Source: ZAX-1 sp046533095
Lineage (GTDB): Bacteria > Bacillota > Clostridia > Lachnospirales > Lachnospiraceae
Reading direction: 5' to 3'
Length of the DNA stretch: 64,000 nt
Assembly: GCA_046533095.1 (NCBI GenBank)
Contig: JAJQRA010000018.1
Span: 48,815 to 112,814 of the forward strand
Position numbers and translations under genes: made by a program. The first letter of the stretch is position 1. Every line of letters starts with the position of its first letter. This document shows, piece by piece, positions 33,134-41,628 of the stretch. The notes beneath the pieces are model-generated. The model saw only the letters and a program-made list of their open reading frames with translations. It searched no databases and was not told the origin of the DNA.

Positions 33134-33968
33134 ATTAATACCCGTAGCAGCGATTACAGCATTGCTGGTCATTTGGCAAATAGTTTCTATGATTGGCCTA
33201 GTGCCAAAATTCATGTTACCCGCACCACTAGAAGTAGTACAGGCGTTTGTGGGCGATTTCCCACTGCTGATGCAGCATACAAAGGCAACGATGATAGAAG
33301 CTTTTTTGGGACTGTCCATTGGGATATTTTTAGGATTTATTGCCGCAGTATGCATGGATCGCTACCCTCTGGTCTATAAAGGACTGTACCCAATTGTGGT
33401 TCTGACACAGACGATCCCAACCATTGCAATCGCCCCACTTTTGGTCTTGTGGATGGGCTATGACATGGCGCCTAAGATCATGCTGATTGTAATTACGACC
33501 TTTTTTCCCATTACGGTGGGCCTATTGGATGGATTTCGTTCTGCAGATCAAGATGAAATTGATTTATTGAAAGCAATGGGAGCCTCACGGATGCAGATTT
33601 TCCGCTATATGAAACTGCCCGGTTCTTTGCACTATTTTTTCGCAGGACTGCGTATATCTGCGGCATATTCAGTCGTGGGAGCGGTCATAGCGGAGTGGCT
33701 TGGAGGCTACTATGGCCTTGGCGTTTATATGGTAAGGGTGAAAAAATCATATTCGTTTGATAAAATGTTTGCGGTCATTTTCTTTATTTCAGCAATCAGC
33801 CTTCTGCTCATGTGGCTGGTAAGCCGACTACAGATGGTTCTTATGCCTTGGGAAAATGTAGGAAGAAAACAAAATGAAAACGCCACAGATGCAGGGGACA
33901 CACATGAAGAATATCCGATACATGAAACGGTAAGTGGAAAACGCCATAGATGCAGGGGGCACACATAA
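33102..33968 (+). CDS. ABC transporter permease, thiamine-precursor type (ThiX-like)
   Basis: A 288-residue permease of the SsuC/TauC/ThiX family with about six helices and the EAA loop DLLKAMGASRMQIFRYMKLP. The start is a TTG inside the preceding gene, with AAAGGAG about 12 bases before. The last 30 residues (from about ENATDAGDTHEEY) are not part of the family fold: they are encoded by a 61-bp tandem repeat, and the stop falls in its second unit. With the lipoprotein and ATPase downstream it imports a thiamine-related compound, probably the hydroxymethylpyrimidine or a derivative (inference from riboswitch and family). Confidence 0.88.
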   Translation: MKKKLQNTTNKLIPVAAITALLVIWQIVSMIGLVPKFMLPAPLEVVQAFVGDFPLLMQHTKATMIEAFLGLSIGIFLGFIAAVCMDRYPLVYKGLYPIVVLTQTIPTIAIAPLLVLWMGYDMAPKIMLIVITTFFPITVGLLDGFRSADQDEIDLLKAMGASRMQIFRYMKLPGSLHYFFAGLRISAAYSVVGAVIAEWLGGYYGLGVYMVRVKKSYSFDKMFAVIFFISAISLLLMWLVSRLQMVLMPWENVGRKQNENATDAGDTHEEYPIHETVSGKRHRCRGHT

Positions 33969-34022
33969 AGAATATCCGATACATAAAACGGTAGGTGGAA
34001 AACGCCACAGGCGCAGGAGATA
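33877..34022 (+). repeat. 61-bp tandem repeat across the permease 3' end
   Basis: Units start at 33877, 33938 and 33999 with AAAACGCCA; two are complete and the third is partial. The array spans the end of the permease reading frame and most of the gap before the lipoprotein gene. Confidence 0.92.
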
Positions 34023-34125
34023 CACGCAATTATGCAACTATAAATGCAATTAAAAAGTAAAAATACTACAGCCACAAGGGACACGGCAGTCAAGAGGAAA
34101 CCCAACAGGCAGACAGGAGCAAAAA

Positions 34126-35127
34126 ATGAAGATGAAAAAATGGATCGCGTTTGTTTTAGGCATTTGCCTTATTGGAACGCTAATAGGATGTGGAGGCAAA
34201 GAGCAAGGATCAAAAGAAAGTGCACAACTAGAAACTGTTACGATTGTACTAGACTGGACTCCGAATACGAACCATACGGGGCTTTATGCGGCATTGGCAA
34301 ATGGATATTTTGAAGAAGCAGGGTTAGATGTAAAAATTATACAGCCGCCACAAGATGGTGCGACCGTATTAGTAGCGTCCGGGGATGCACAATTTGGGAT
34401 TGATTTTCAAGAATATATGGCACCGGCATTTGCAACCGAAGAACCGATGCCGATTACAGCGGTAGCGGCAATTATCCAGCATAATACCTCCGGTTTTATT
34501 TCATTAAAGGAAAAAGGAATAGCCGGTCCAAAAGATATGGCAGGACATACGTATGCAACGTGGGATATGGACGTAGAAAAAGCAATATTGAAATATATCA
34601 TGGAAAAAGATGGCGGAGATTATAGTGCGCTTAACATGGTACCAAGCACGGTTTCTGATGTAGTCACTGCATTACAGACAGACATGGATCTGGTTTGGAT
34701 TTATTATGCATGGGATGGTATTGCTACAAAATTGGCAGGATTAGAAACAAATTATATAAATCTTGCAGATGTGGAAGAAGTCCTTGATTTTTATAGCCCG
34801 GTTATTATTGCGAACAACGATTATCTTTCTAACAACAGCGAGCAGGCAAAGGCATTTTTAGCGGCAGTGAAAAAAGGATATGAGTTTGCCATAGAAAATC
34901 CAAAGGATGCGGCAAAAATTCTTTGCGATGCGGCACCGGAGCTAGATGAAAACCTCGTACTAGAAAGCCAGAAATGGTTGGCAGACCAGTATCAGGACGA
35001 TGCTAAAAATTGGGGCACGATTGATGCAGCAAGATGGGATCGGTTTTACAATTGGCTCTATGATCAAGGTGTCATTACAACAAAAATCCCCGATGGTTTT
35101 GGATTTTCCAATGACTATCTAGAATGA
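34126..35127 (+). CDS. Thiamine-precursor-binding lipoprotein (NMT1/THI5-like, ThiY type)
   Basis: A 333-residue solute-binding protein. The lipobox LIGC follows a hydrophobic signal (lipid-modified Cys at about residue 22). The mature N-terminus VTIVLDWTPNTNHTGLYAAL is the hallmark of the NMT1/THI5-like family that binds pyrimidine precursors of thiamine; it is followed by GYFEEAGLDVKII. AGGAG precedes the ATG. The final Glu codon and stop are part of a dispersed repeat found also at 24.4 kb. It delivers ligand to the permease at 33102. Confidence 0.9.
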   Translation: MKMKKWIAFVLGICLIGTLIGCGGKEQGSKESAQLETVTIVLDWTPNTNHTGLYAALANGYFEEAGLDVKIIQPPQDGATVLVASGDAQFGIDFQEYMAPAFATEEPMPITAVAAIIQHNTSGFISLKEKGIAGPKDMAGHTYATWDMDVEKAILKYIMEKDGGDYSALNMVPSTVSDVVTALQTDMDLVWIYYAWDGIATKLAGLETNYINLADVEEVLDFYSPVIIANNDYLSNNSEQAKAFLAAVKKGYEFAIENPKDAAKILCDAAPELDENLVLESQKWLADQYQDDAKNWGTIDAARWDRFYNWLYDQGVITTKIPDGFGFSNDYLE

Positions 35128-35175
35128 ATCTCCTCACCGCAAGCGGCGGGGTATCTGCCCGGAGTGAATAAATAG
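35122..35175 (+). repeat. REP-like dispersed element at the lipoprotein gene end
   Basis: Starts GAATGAATCTC, where GAA-TGA is the last codon and stop; continues ACCGCAAGCGGCGGGGTATC and ends TGAATAAATAG. It contains a CCGC-AA-GCGG hairpin extended by CCTC/GGGG. Matches the element at 24336-24466 in the same sense relative to the gene. Confidence 0.75.
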
Positions 35176-35289
35176 TTTAACTGAATTGGTACAGTAAACA
35201 GCTATTTTAAACGGATGCAGGAACAGGCGTAGGAAATAGTCGCAAGGAACAGATTCTTTTGGCAGAGGCGTTTATACAAGGAGGGGTAT

Positions 35290-36042
35290 ATGGCGGAAAA
35301 TATAATTTTAGATGCAAGGCATATTACCCATCGCTATGATCAAATAAATATTATCGAGGACATCAGCCTTTTTTTAAAAAGAGGGGAAATCATAAGTCTG
35401 GTAGGGGTGAGCGGTGTTGGCAAAACAACCTTATTTCATACACTTTCAGGACTGATTTCTCCGGTAGAGGGAACTGTCCTTTTAGAGGGGAAAAACATAA
35501 CCGGACAGAGCGGACATATAAGCTATATGCTGCAAAAAGATATGCTGTTCCCCTATTTTACAATCGAAGATAACATAGCTATGCCTTTACGTATGAAAGG
35601 GATAGGCAAAAAACAGGCCCGACAAGACGTGGGGAAGCGTTTAGAAAGTTTTGGACTTTTGGGGACACAAAAACAATATCCTTCACAGCTATCCGGCGGT
35701 ATGCGTCAACGTGCGGCGTTGTTGCGAACCTATCTGTTTTCTGCTAAAGTGGCTCTTTTAGACGAGCCGTTTAGTGCTTTGGATGCGATTACAAAAGCAG
35801 AGATGCATGCATGGTATCTAAAGGTGATGGAACAGATAAAAATGTCTACGATATTTATCACCCATGATATAGATGAGGCAATCTTACTGTCAGACCGTAT
35901 TTGCGTCATGACAGGAAAACCCGGAAAATTAACGGCCATGATTGCAGTAGAAGAACCTAGGCCGAGGCAAAACGACTACAATGTAAGCAGTGAATTTTTG
36001 GAATATAAAAAACAGGTTTTAAGTTTACTAAAGCAAAACTAA
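35290..36042 (+). CDS. ABC transporter ATP-binding protein, ThiZ-like
   Basis: A 250-residue ATPase of the nitrate/sulfonate/taurine/ThiZ family. Walker A is GVSGVGKTT, the Q-loop YMLQKDMLFP, signature LSGGMRQR, Walker B VALLDEPFSALD and switch His in FITHDID. AAGGAGG lies seven bases before the ATG. It completes the importer with the permease and lipoprotein; it is the last gene of the TPP-controlled operon and is followed by a terminator-like hairpin. Confidence 0.92.
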   Translation: MAENIILDARHITHRYDQINIIEDISLFLKRGEIISLVGVSGVGKTTLFHTLSGLISPVEGTVLLEGKNITGQSGHISYMLQKDMLFPYFTIEDNIAMPLRMKGIGKKQARQDVGKRLESFGLLGTQKQYPSQLSGGMRQRAALLRTYLFSAKVALLDEPFSALDAITKAEMHAWYLKVMEQIKMSTIFITHDIDEAILLSDRICVMTGKPGKLTAMIAVEEPRPRQNDYNVSSEFLEYKKQVLSLLKQN

Positions 36043-36081
36043 AAGCAAGTGACAGCGTATCGAAACGACTGTGCTAAATAG

Positions 36082-36115
36082 CCTGCCCCGAAAAAAATCA
36101 GTGGAGCAGGTTTTT
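36082..36115 (+). terminator. Rho-independent terminator after the thiamine-type operon
   Basis: CCTGCCCC / GGAGCAGG arms around an A-rich loop, followed by TTTTT. It lies 40 bp after the ATPase stop. Confidence 0.7.
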
Positions 36116-36162
36116 GGTGTTTTTGAGGGTATATCAATATTTGCGTTCGCTTATTTTCGCAT

Positions 36163-36191
36163 TTGTGTTTTGAAACAGTCAGTGGTATAAT
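36163..36191 (+). promoter_or_regulatory. Promoter upstream of the Fic gene
   Basis: TTGTGT (36163-36168), 17-bp spacer, TATAAT (36186-36191), about 100 bp before the Fic start codon. Confidence 0.6.
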
Positions 36192-36294
36192 ATTAAGGTA
36201 TCAGAAAGCTCCTGCGATGCTCTCAAATGCGATATTTCGGACATCATGGAAGTGGTTTCGTGATAAAACCCGATGAAACGGAGGTGGGCTGAAC

Positions 36295-37371
36295 ATGGCT
36301 CATGCAAACGATTTTGACGAATATAGACGTCTCGGCGAGCCGGAAAAAGCAGAGAAGTCGAAGATTTGGCAGACTGCTATCGGTTTGCAGCAGGTAGATG
36401 GATTAACGCCCTCCGAATATCTCATTGAAGCAGCAAAGCAGAACATCGAGGGGGAAATAACCATCTATGAGGTGCAGGAACGGATTGATGGCTATTACAA
36501 AGTGAGGCCTGCAAGGGTTGCCGATGACCGCACCGAAGAAGCCGACAAGGTTTCCGCCCGCATTGCCGAAATTCTTTCAGAAAAGACATTTACTTTTAGC
36601 CCCGCCGAATATATCACCATCCACAAGCGGTTGTTTGTAGGCATATATAAATTCGCCGGGAAAATCCGTGACTACAATATTTCAAAAGACGAATGGGTGT
36701 TAAATGGCGAAACGGTGTATTATGCTTCTGCCGACAGTATTCGCGCCACGCTCGATTATGATTTTGAGCAGGAAAAAGCTTTTGTCTACAAGGGTCTGAC
36801 CAAAGAGCAAATTGTGGAGCATATCACCAAATTTGTGTCCGGCATATGGCAGATTCACGCCTTTGGCGAGGGCAATACCCGCACCACGGCGGTGTTTACG
36901 ATGAAATATTTTCGGACATTCGGCTTTACTGTTACCAATGACTTATTTTCCGATCATTCGTGGTATTTCCGCAACGCCTTGGTTCGGGCGAATTATAGCA
37001 ATTATAAAAACAATGTCTATTCAACGCTTGAATACCTAGGTCGCTTTTTCGGGAACTTGCTTTTAGATGAAAACAATCCGCTTAAAAATCGTGATTTGCG
37101 CGTGTCTGCGGACAATGGAATGGATGTCACAGAAAATGTCCCTGTAAAAGTAGAAAATGTCCCTGTAAAAGCAGCAAATGTCCTTATAAAACGCAAGGAT
37201 GAAATTGTTAAAATGCTGTCCGTCAATCCGAATTTGACTGCTGAAGAATTGGCTGGCACATTTTCTGTTACAGGTAAAACCATTAAGCGTGATTTTGCCA
37301 CCCTAAAAAAGGATGGCAGGATAAAGCGCGTAGGTTCGGACAAGACAGGGTATTGGGAAGTGACTGAGTAA
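36295..37371 (+). CDS. Fic-family protein with C-terminal winged-helix domain
   Basis: A 358-residue protein. Residues 1-70 form a helical region, residues about 100-260 the Fic domain, with the active-site loop HAFGEGNTRTTA starting at His188. Fic proteins normally transfer AMP to a target; here the usual GNGR is GNTR and the final Arg is missing, so catalysis may differ. I see no classical S/T-xxx-E-G/N inhibitory motif. The C-terminus (residues about 300-358) is a winged-helix DNA-binding domain (LTAEELAGTFSVTGKTIKRDF). Between them is a short repeat ENVPVKV/ENVPVKA. Start is supported by GGAGGTG. It opens an accessory patch. Confidence 0.85.
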   Translation: MAHANDFDEYRRLGEPEKAEKSKIWQTAIGLQQVDGLTPSEYLIEAAKQNIEGEITIYEVQERIDGYYKVRPARVADDRTEEADKVSARIAEILSEKTFTFSPAEYITIHKRLFVGIYKFAGKIRDYNISKDEWVLNGETVYYASADSIRATLDYDFEQEKAFVYKGLTKEQIVEHITKFVSGIWQIHAFGEGNTRTTAVFTMKYFRTFGFTVTNDLFSDHSWYFRNALVRANYSNYKNNVYSTLEYLGRFFGNLLLDENNPLKNRDLRVSADNGMDVTENVPVKVENVPVKAANVLIKRKDEIVKMLSVNPNLTAEELAGTFSVTGKTIKRDFATLKKDGRIKRVGSDKTGYWEVTE

Positions 37372-37386
37372 ATCGTTCTATCCTGT

Positions 37387-37452
37387 TTCATTCCTGCTTT
37401 TGTGTTCGTGGCATGGGATATAATTTCCCTGTTCTTCGGGTTTGATAAATAA
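37387..37452 (+). pseudogene. Fragment related to the membrane protein at 38913
   Basis: Reads FIPAFVFVAWDIISLFFGF and ends in a stop, closely matching FIPVFVFEAWTAISLFFSL of the intact gene 1.7 kb downstream. No start or upstream part is preserved. Confidence 0.6.
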
Positions 37453-37482
37453 AAATTTATCAAGAAAATAAAGGGAAATTAT
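37420..37482. other. Nested inverted repeats after the Fic gene
   Basis: Outer arms ATAATTTCCCT / AGGGAAATTAT and inner arms TTGATAAAT / ATTTATCAA (loop AAAA). May act as a terminator or be a scar; no T-run is present. Confidence 0.55.
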
Positions 37483-37511
37483 GAATAATCAAGGTTCTTG
37501 GTTTTGCGTGA

Positions 37512-37820
37512 AGGCAAGAGGATAGCTGCGCGTCTGTTTTCGGAGAATCATTTACTGAGGGCTATCCGGATGATGGTGAGATTTCGGTGATTTATCTGCA
37601 TCATGATTATATTGGCAAGCGTTATGCTCATGCGTTGTTCAGCAAAATTGAGCAAGAACTGTTTTCGGCGGGATATACACATATCGTGCTTGATGTTTTG
37701 TCGCAGAATAACCGTGCCGTAAAGTTCTACGAAAAACATGGATATACCAATGTGGACAAAAGATTTGTGATGCTGGGCGCGAAGGATTATCCGTTGACTG
37801 TATTCCGAAAAGGCGTTTGA
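37512..37820 (+). pseudogene. N-terminally truncated GNAT acetyltransferase
   Basis: The frame open from 37512 reads ESFTEGYPDDGEISVIYLHHDYIGKRYA and continues through the acetyl-CoA loop and a typical late stretch AVKFYEKHGYTNVDKRFV to a stop at 37820. The first half of a GNAT domain is missing and there is no plausible start with a ribosome site (only an internal GTG at 37587). It could be expressed as a short protein, but a relic is more likely. Confidence 0.6.
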
Positions 37821-37912
37821 GATCATGCCTTCGCTTGCCACATGAACAAAACACATGAGAAACAGTTGGAGAAAATAACAAATTGAAAATAGCCCGATAA
37901 AAAGGAGCACTC

Positions 37913-38410
37913 ATGACAAATATATGGATAAGACCAATTAATGAAGCCGAGTATGGCATACTCGAACGGCTTTTATATGAATCTTTGCACATCCCGCCAG
38001 GACATGAACCGTTTCCTTGGGATACGATATACCTACCCGAAATTTATGTTTATATCAAAGACTTTGGAAAGAAGGACGATATTTGTTTTGTAGCTGAAAC
38101 AGACGGGCAGATTGTTGGTGCGGCGTATTCTCGTATCCTTTCGGAATCTGACATAAAAGGTTTTGGTTATATTGACGACAAAACACCTGAACTTGCGATC
38201 TCCGTTCTTCCTGGCTGTCGCGGCAAGGGGATCGGCAGAGAACTTTTGGATGCTTTGAATATTGAACTTTCAAAGCGCGGGTATACCAAAATCTCGCTGT
38301 CTGTGCAAAAAACAAATCCCGCGCTACGCCTTTATAAGCGAGTAGGCTATAAGATTATCAAAGAGCAGGAAACGGACTATTTGATGGTCAACAACCTTCG
38401 CTCACCATAA
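37913..38410 (+). CDS. GNAT-family N-acetyltransferase
   Basis: A 165-residue acetyltransferase with the full fold: N-terminal IWIRPINEAEY, motif A AISVLPGCRGKGIGRELL for acetyl-CoA, and NPALRLYKRVGYKII at the end. An AAAAGGAG ribosome site lies six bases upstream. The acceptor is unknown. It lies in a patch of small accessory genes, each with its own ribosome site, and next to a truncated relative. Confidence 0.88.
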   Translation: MTNIWIRPINEAEYGILERLLYESLHIPPGHEPFPWDTIYLPEIYVYIKDFGKKDDICFVAETDGQIVGAAYSRILSESDIKGFGYIDDKTPELAISVLPGCRGKGIGRELLDALNIELSKRGYTKISLSVQKTNPALRLYKRVGYKIIKEQETDYLMVNNLRSP

Positions 38411-38442
38411 TCGACAAATTGAATTTTATGGAGGTGCAAATT

Positions 38443-38874
38443 ATGAAAGCAATATTAGTTTTTATCGATGGAACAACTTGCGACATGAGACATCGCATAC
38501 CGATGCAGGGAACGGCAGAGTTTTTCACCGATGAAAATATGATGAAGGATATTCCAACAGTCGGAAGTGTTGAGTGCATGGTCGAATTGGCGCGAAATTA
38601 TCATTTAATATATATCGGAGCAAGACCTGCCGAATATGATGAAATAACCACTAAATGGTACAGTACAGAAGGTTTTCCTGACGGCGAGGTATATTGCGGT
38701 AAAAATCAAACTGAAAGAATGAATATCGTGAAAAAACTGAAAAAGAAATATGAATTTCACGCGGGAATAGGCGACCGTTGGGACGATAATGAACTCCACT
38801 TGGAATTAGGCGCAAAAAGTATTATATTGCAGGAATGGACTCCAAATTGGGATACTGTGAAGAAATATCTATAA
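38443..38874 (+). CDS. HAD-like hydrolase, small
   Basis: A 143-residue protein resembling a minimal HAD phosphatase. ILVFIDGTTCD takes the place of the aspartate motif (DGTxxD), YIGARPAEYD is motif II-like, and GIGDRWDDNELHLELG resembles motif IV with acidic residues. The first catalytic Asp is present in IDGTTCD. GGAGGTG eight bases before the ATG at 38443 fixes the start; the longer frame to 38419 is not supported. Function is unknown; similar proteins are often called hypothetical or polynucleotide-kinase-like. Confidence 0.65.
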   Translation: MKAILVFIDGTTCDMRHRIPMQGTAEFFTDENMMKDIPTVGSVECMVELARNYHLIYIGARPAEYDEITTKWYSTEGFPDGEVYCGKNQTERMNIVKKLKKKYEFHAGIGDRWDDNELHLELGAKSIILQEWTPNWDTVKKYL

Positions 38875-38912
38875 CCTAATGAATTGAAATTTGAAGGAGG
38901 AACGATAAGGTA

Positions 38913-39263
38913 ATGAGTAAAGCGAGAAAGCAGACGATAATCTGCTATGGCATTACATTATGTATTTTCGTGGCCATTTTCCTGTGGGGGCGTTTCGGTT
39001 CTATCACAGGCGATGAACTTGGATATAGTCTCTTGGGGTTCTATATTATTATGCCGCTAACTTCTTTGATTATTGGTTTAGTCATGGGAATTAAGTGCAT
39101 TTATTTGAAATGGTTTTATCCTGTCGTGTTTGGAATACTCGGGTTTTTCATCCCTGTTTTTGTGTTTGAAGCATGGACTGCAATTTCCCTGTTCTTCTCG
39201 TTAATTCCTGCGTTTTTGGGTGTATTGGTAGGTTGGATCATATATAAAGTTCGTAAAAAATAG
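38913..39263 (+). CDS. Small membrane protein, function unknown
   Basis: A 116-residue protein with four hydrophobic segments (about residues 8-26, 38-60, 66-86, 90-110) and a basic C-terminus (VRKK). I do not recognise a family. A GAAGGAGG ribosome site precedes it at about 12 bases. A decayed fragment of a close relative lies at 37387-37452, which shows local duplication and loss in this patch. Confidence 0.7.
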   Translation: MSKARKQTIICYGITLCIFVAIFLWGRFGSITGDELGYSLLGFYIIMPLTSLIIGLVMGIKCIYLKWFYPVVFGILGFFIPVFVFEAWTAISLFFSLIPAFLGVLVGWIIYKVRKK

Positions 39264-39354
39264 CAGTGCAAAACCAATCTTAGTTTCCATGTTAGGCTGT
39301 CAAATTCCAGTTCATAGGGTGCGATCAACAAGAATTTGTAAAGGAGTAATATTC

Positions 39355-39882
39355 ATGATTATAGTTAAAACAAAATATTTCGGTGATTTGGAAATCAACG
39401 AAGAAAGCGATTTTGAATATTTAGATGTAAAAACAAACCTAACGGGCGAGGAAAAAGACGTAAATATTGTGCTGGCAGGTTGCGATAGTGACGGCAAGAA
39501 AACGGCAAATGCTATTGAAATAATCAATCAATATAAGGCAATTGATATAATCAATCAATATCCCGAATGGAATGCGCTCGCCAAAAAAGCAATCATCGGC
39601 GCGTTTCCCGTTGATAAAACGGTATGCTTTTATTTCAAGTGCCATTTCGACTGTTTGGAAAAAGAAGTGCTTGAAGAAATATTTGGCACATCTGATTTTG
39701 AGGCTATTGATATAAACGATGTAACGGAAAAACTGCCATTACCCAATTTGCTTTTTGACGTTGAAGACGGTAAATTGAATTTATCGGTGGATTACAAGGT
39801 AGCAGCCGAATATACGGATGAAATATTGTGCGTAAAGGTAGATGAGAGCATGAATATTATCGGATTTTCTCAGGAGAGTTAG
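39355..39882 (+). CDS. DUF2004-like protein
   Basis: A 175-residue acidic soluble protein. The start KTKYFGDLEINEESDFEY resembles the DUF2004 family, whose members often occur as immunity-like or accessory proteins. It contains an in-frame 27-bp duplication giving IINQYKAIDIINQY. The ATG at 39355 is supported by AAAGGAG; the longer frame to 39289 is not. The leader ATCAACAAGAATTTG recurs in similar form before the next gene, as is usual in immunity-gene arrays. Function unproven. Confidence 0.65.
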   Translation: MIIVKTKYFGDLEINEESDFEYLDVKTNLTGEEKDVNIVLAGCDSDGKKTANAIEIINQYKAIDIINQYPEWNALAKKAIIGAFPVDKTVCFYFKCHFDCLEKEVLEEIFGTSDFEAIDINDVTEKLPLPNLLFDVEDGKLNLSVDYKVAAEYTDEILCVKVDESMNIIGFSQES

Positions 39883-39988
39883 AACTCGTACCTATTACAG
39901 TTTGTATGGCTCGATAAACAAGAATTTGCATGGTGATTAAGAATTACTTACAGAAAATAATTCAGTAATAAATGGCAGGGGCATGAAA

Positions 39989-40873
39989 ATGGGACTTTTT
40001 ACAAAACGGGTGAAAAATCCAGAAGATGAATTTAAGATTACGGTTACAGATGATTTTGTGCACATTGAGCATCCGAAACGAAAAACGGAAGAAATACGTT
40101 GGGAGGACATCAACGAAGTCAGATTGGTTAATACTGACGCAGGCCCCACGGTGCCAAAGGTTTGGCTGGCGCTGATTGGTGTGGAAAGCCGTTGCTTACT
40201 TCCCCAAGGAACATCTGGGTATGACGCTGCCTACGACATTGTGTCTAAAAATGATGGCTTTAGCGTGAATTATCAGTTCTCTCATGTCTTAAACGACCTA
40301 TATAATTATTTCATTTTAGGAGATATTAAATTATTAAACAGTTGGCAAAAGAAAAATAATCTACCTGATGATTTGGCGACTGTATTCACAACGAGTGTTG
40401 ATGGCGACAATGCTGTATCGGAAGGTATCATCCTTCCTATGGTTGGCATAAATGATTACCCGTACACAGTTATTTTTCGTTTTTCGAGTGACACACCGGA
40501 GCTACTAAAAAAAGAAAACCGTTTGCAAATAAGGCAAAGCGGCTATTCTCTTAAAGTGGAGAATAATGTACTTACGCTGTTTACATGGTCAATATTAGAA
40601 CAATTTACGGATGACAATGTTAATACGCTGATGGATATTTATAGTAAACATGATTTTCCGCAAATTGAACTTGAAAATGGATGGTATAGTGTTGAGATTA
40701 TTGGAGGAGAGACTCTGCAGGAGGAAGAAATTAAGAATATTAAAACTCACAAAATTGAACGGTTTTTGTCGTTTGAACCTACTTTTGAATTTATTTTGAA
40801 AAAAACTGATAACCAGCAGAAAGGAAATGTTGATATCCATTTCAATTTTGCAATAGAAAGTTCAGAGTATTAG
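39989..40873 (+). CDS. Hypothetical protein, immunity-like chimera
   Basis: A 294-residue soluble protein without signal peptide. Residues 1-100 (DFVHIEHPKRKTEEIRWEDI, NEVRLVNTDAGP, GCLLPQGT-like segment) look like a complete small immunity-type domain; the remaining 190 residues form a different, unrecognised domain rich in beta strands. This layout suggests fusion of two immunity proteins, as in polymorphic-toxin loci, though no toxin gene is in the window. The ATG at 39989 has CAGGGGC seven bases upstream and gives MGLFTK, like MGLFDK of the next locus; an ATG at 39983 is possible. Confidence 0.6.
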   Translation: MGLFTKRVKNPEDEFKITVTDDFVHIEHPKRKTEEIRWEDINEVRLVNTDAGPTVPKVWLALIGVESRCLLPQGTSGYDAAYDIVSKNDGFSVNYQFSHVLNDLYNYFILGDIKLLNSWQKKNNLPDDLATVFTTSVDGDNAVSEGIILPMVGINDYPYTVIFRFSSDTPELLKKENRLQIRQSGYSLKVENNVLTLFTWSILEQFTDDNVNTLMDIYSKHDFPQIELENGWYSVEIIGGETLQEEEIKNIKTHKIERFLSFEPTFEFILKKTDNQQKGNVDIHFNFAIESSEY

Positions 40874-41007
40874 ACTTCTGCATTTATGTGGTTTTCCCTG
40901 TATTGTAATATGTTGATGAACGGTCAAATTTAGAGAAAAATATTCTTGAATGTCACGCTAACTGACAACTCCGTAGACTTAGATTTTGAAGAACGGCGAG
41001 GGGCAAA

Positions 41008-41534
41008 ATGGGCTTATTTGATAAGCTGTTTAGCAAAAAGGCAAGTCGCTGTTCTATTGATAGTCGGAAGGAGGTGAGCGAAATTGACAAAGTCAGAGCT
41101 TCTTCGGACGGCTGTTTTACTACGTCGCAGCAATCGTGCTGATCAAGCTGGCTGATCCAATTTTTATAGACGGCGACACACGGGTAACGCAGCGTTTCAT
41201 CATCAAGGAATCGCTGGCGGCAATCGCGTGGGTCAGCGCCGTCATGTGGCATACTGTTGTGAATGAGCAGGTCGATTATAGCGCGTTCAGGGAAAACATC
41301 GCCCAATATCAGAATGTTATTGAGTTGATTGAATTCGGCGGAATCGACACACGGGGCGTAACGACCGGACTGGTGGTGCTACCGAAGGAGTACGCGAAAC
41401 TGTCACAAGGTGGCGCGGTGCTGATCTATGCGAATGAGAGTGGCGCGGATGTGTTTTTCTTTCGGAGGCACGAACTGTCCGGCGGCTTTTCAGGCTTCGT
41501 CTATACCGCCGACGAAAAAAATGGGGGTACGTAG
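41008..41534 (+). pseudogene. Frameshifted hypothetical gene (immunity-like)
   Basis: Two overlapping frames form one broken gene. The first starts at ATG 41008 (MGLFDKLFSKKASR, ribosome site GCGAGGGG) and stops at 41142. From about 41097 the next frame reads FFGRLFYYVAAIVLIKLADP, a membrane-like stretch, and continues to 41534 (EYAKLSQGGAVLIYANE). Loss of one base near 41095 would explain it. The second part alone could start at GTG 41136. Function unknown. Confidence 0.5.
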
Positions 41535-41628
41535 ATTCGGATTAAAAAGATACGGAGAGAAAGTGGTGTACAACCGACAATAGGTGTTGTAATATAGTGA
41601 TTGCAGAGTAAAGAGGCAAACATTCAAG

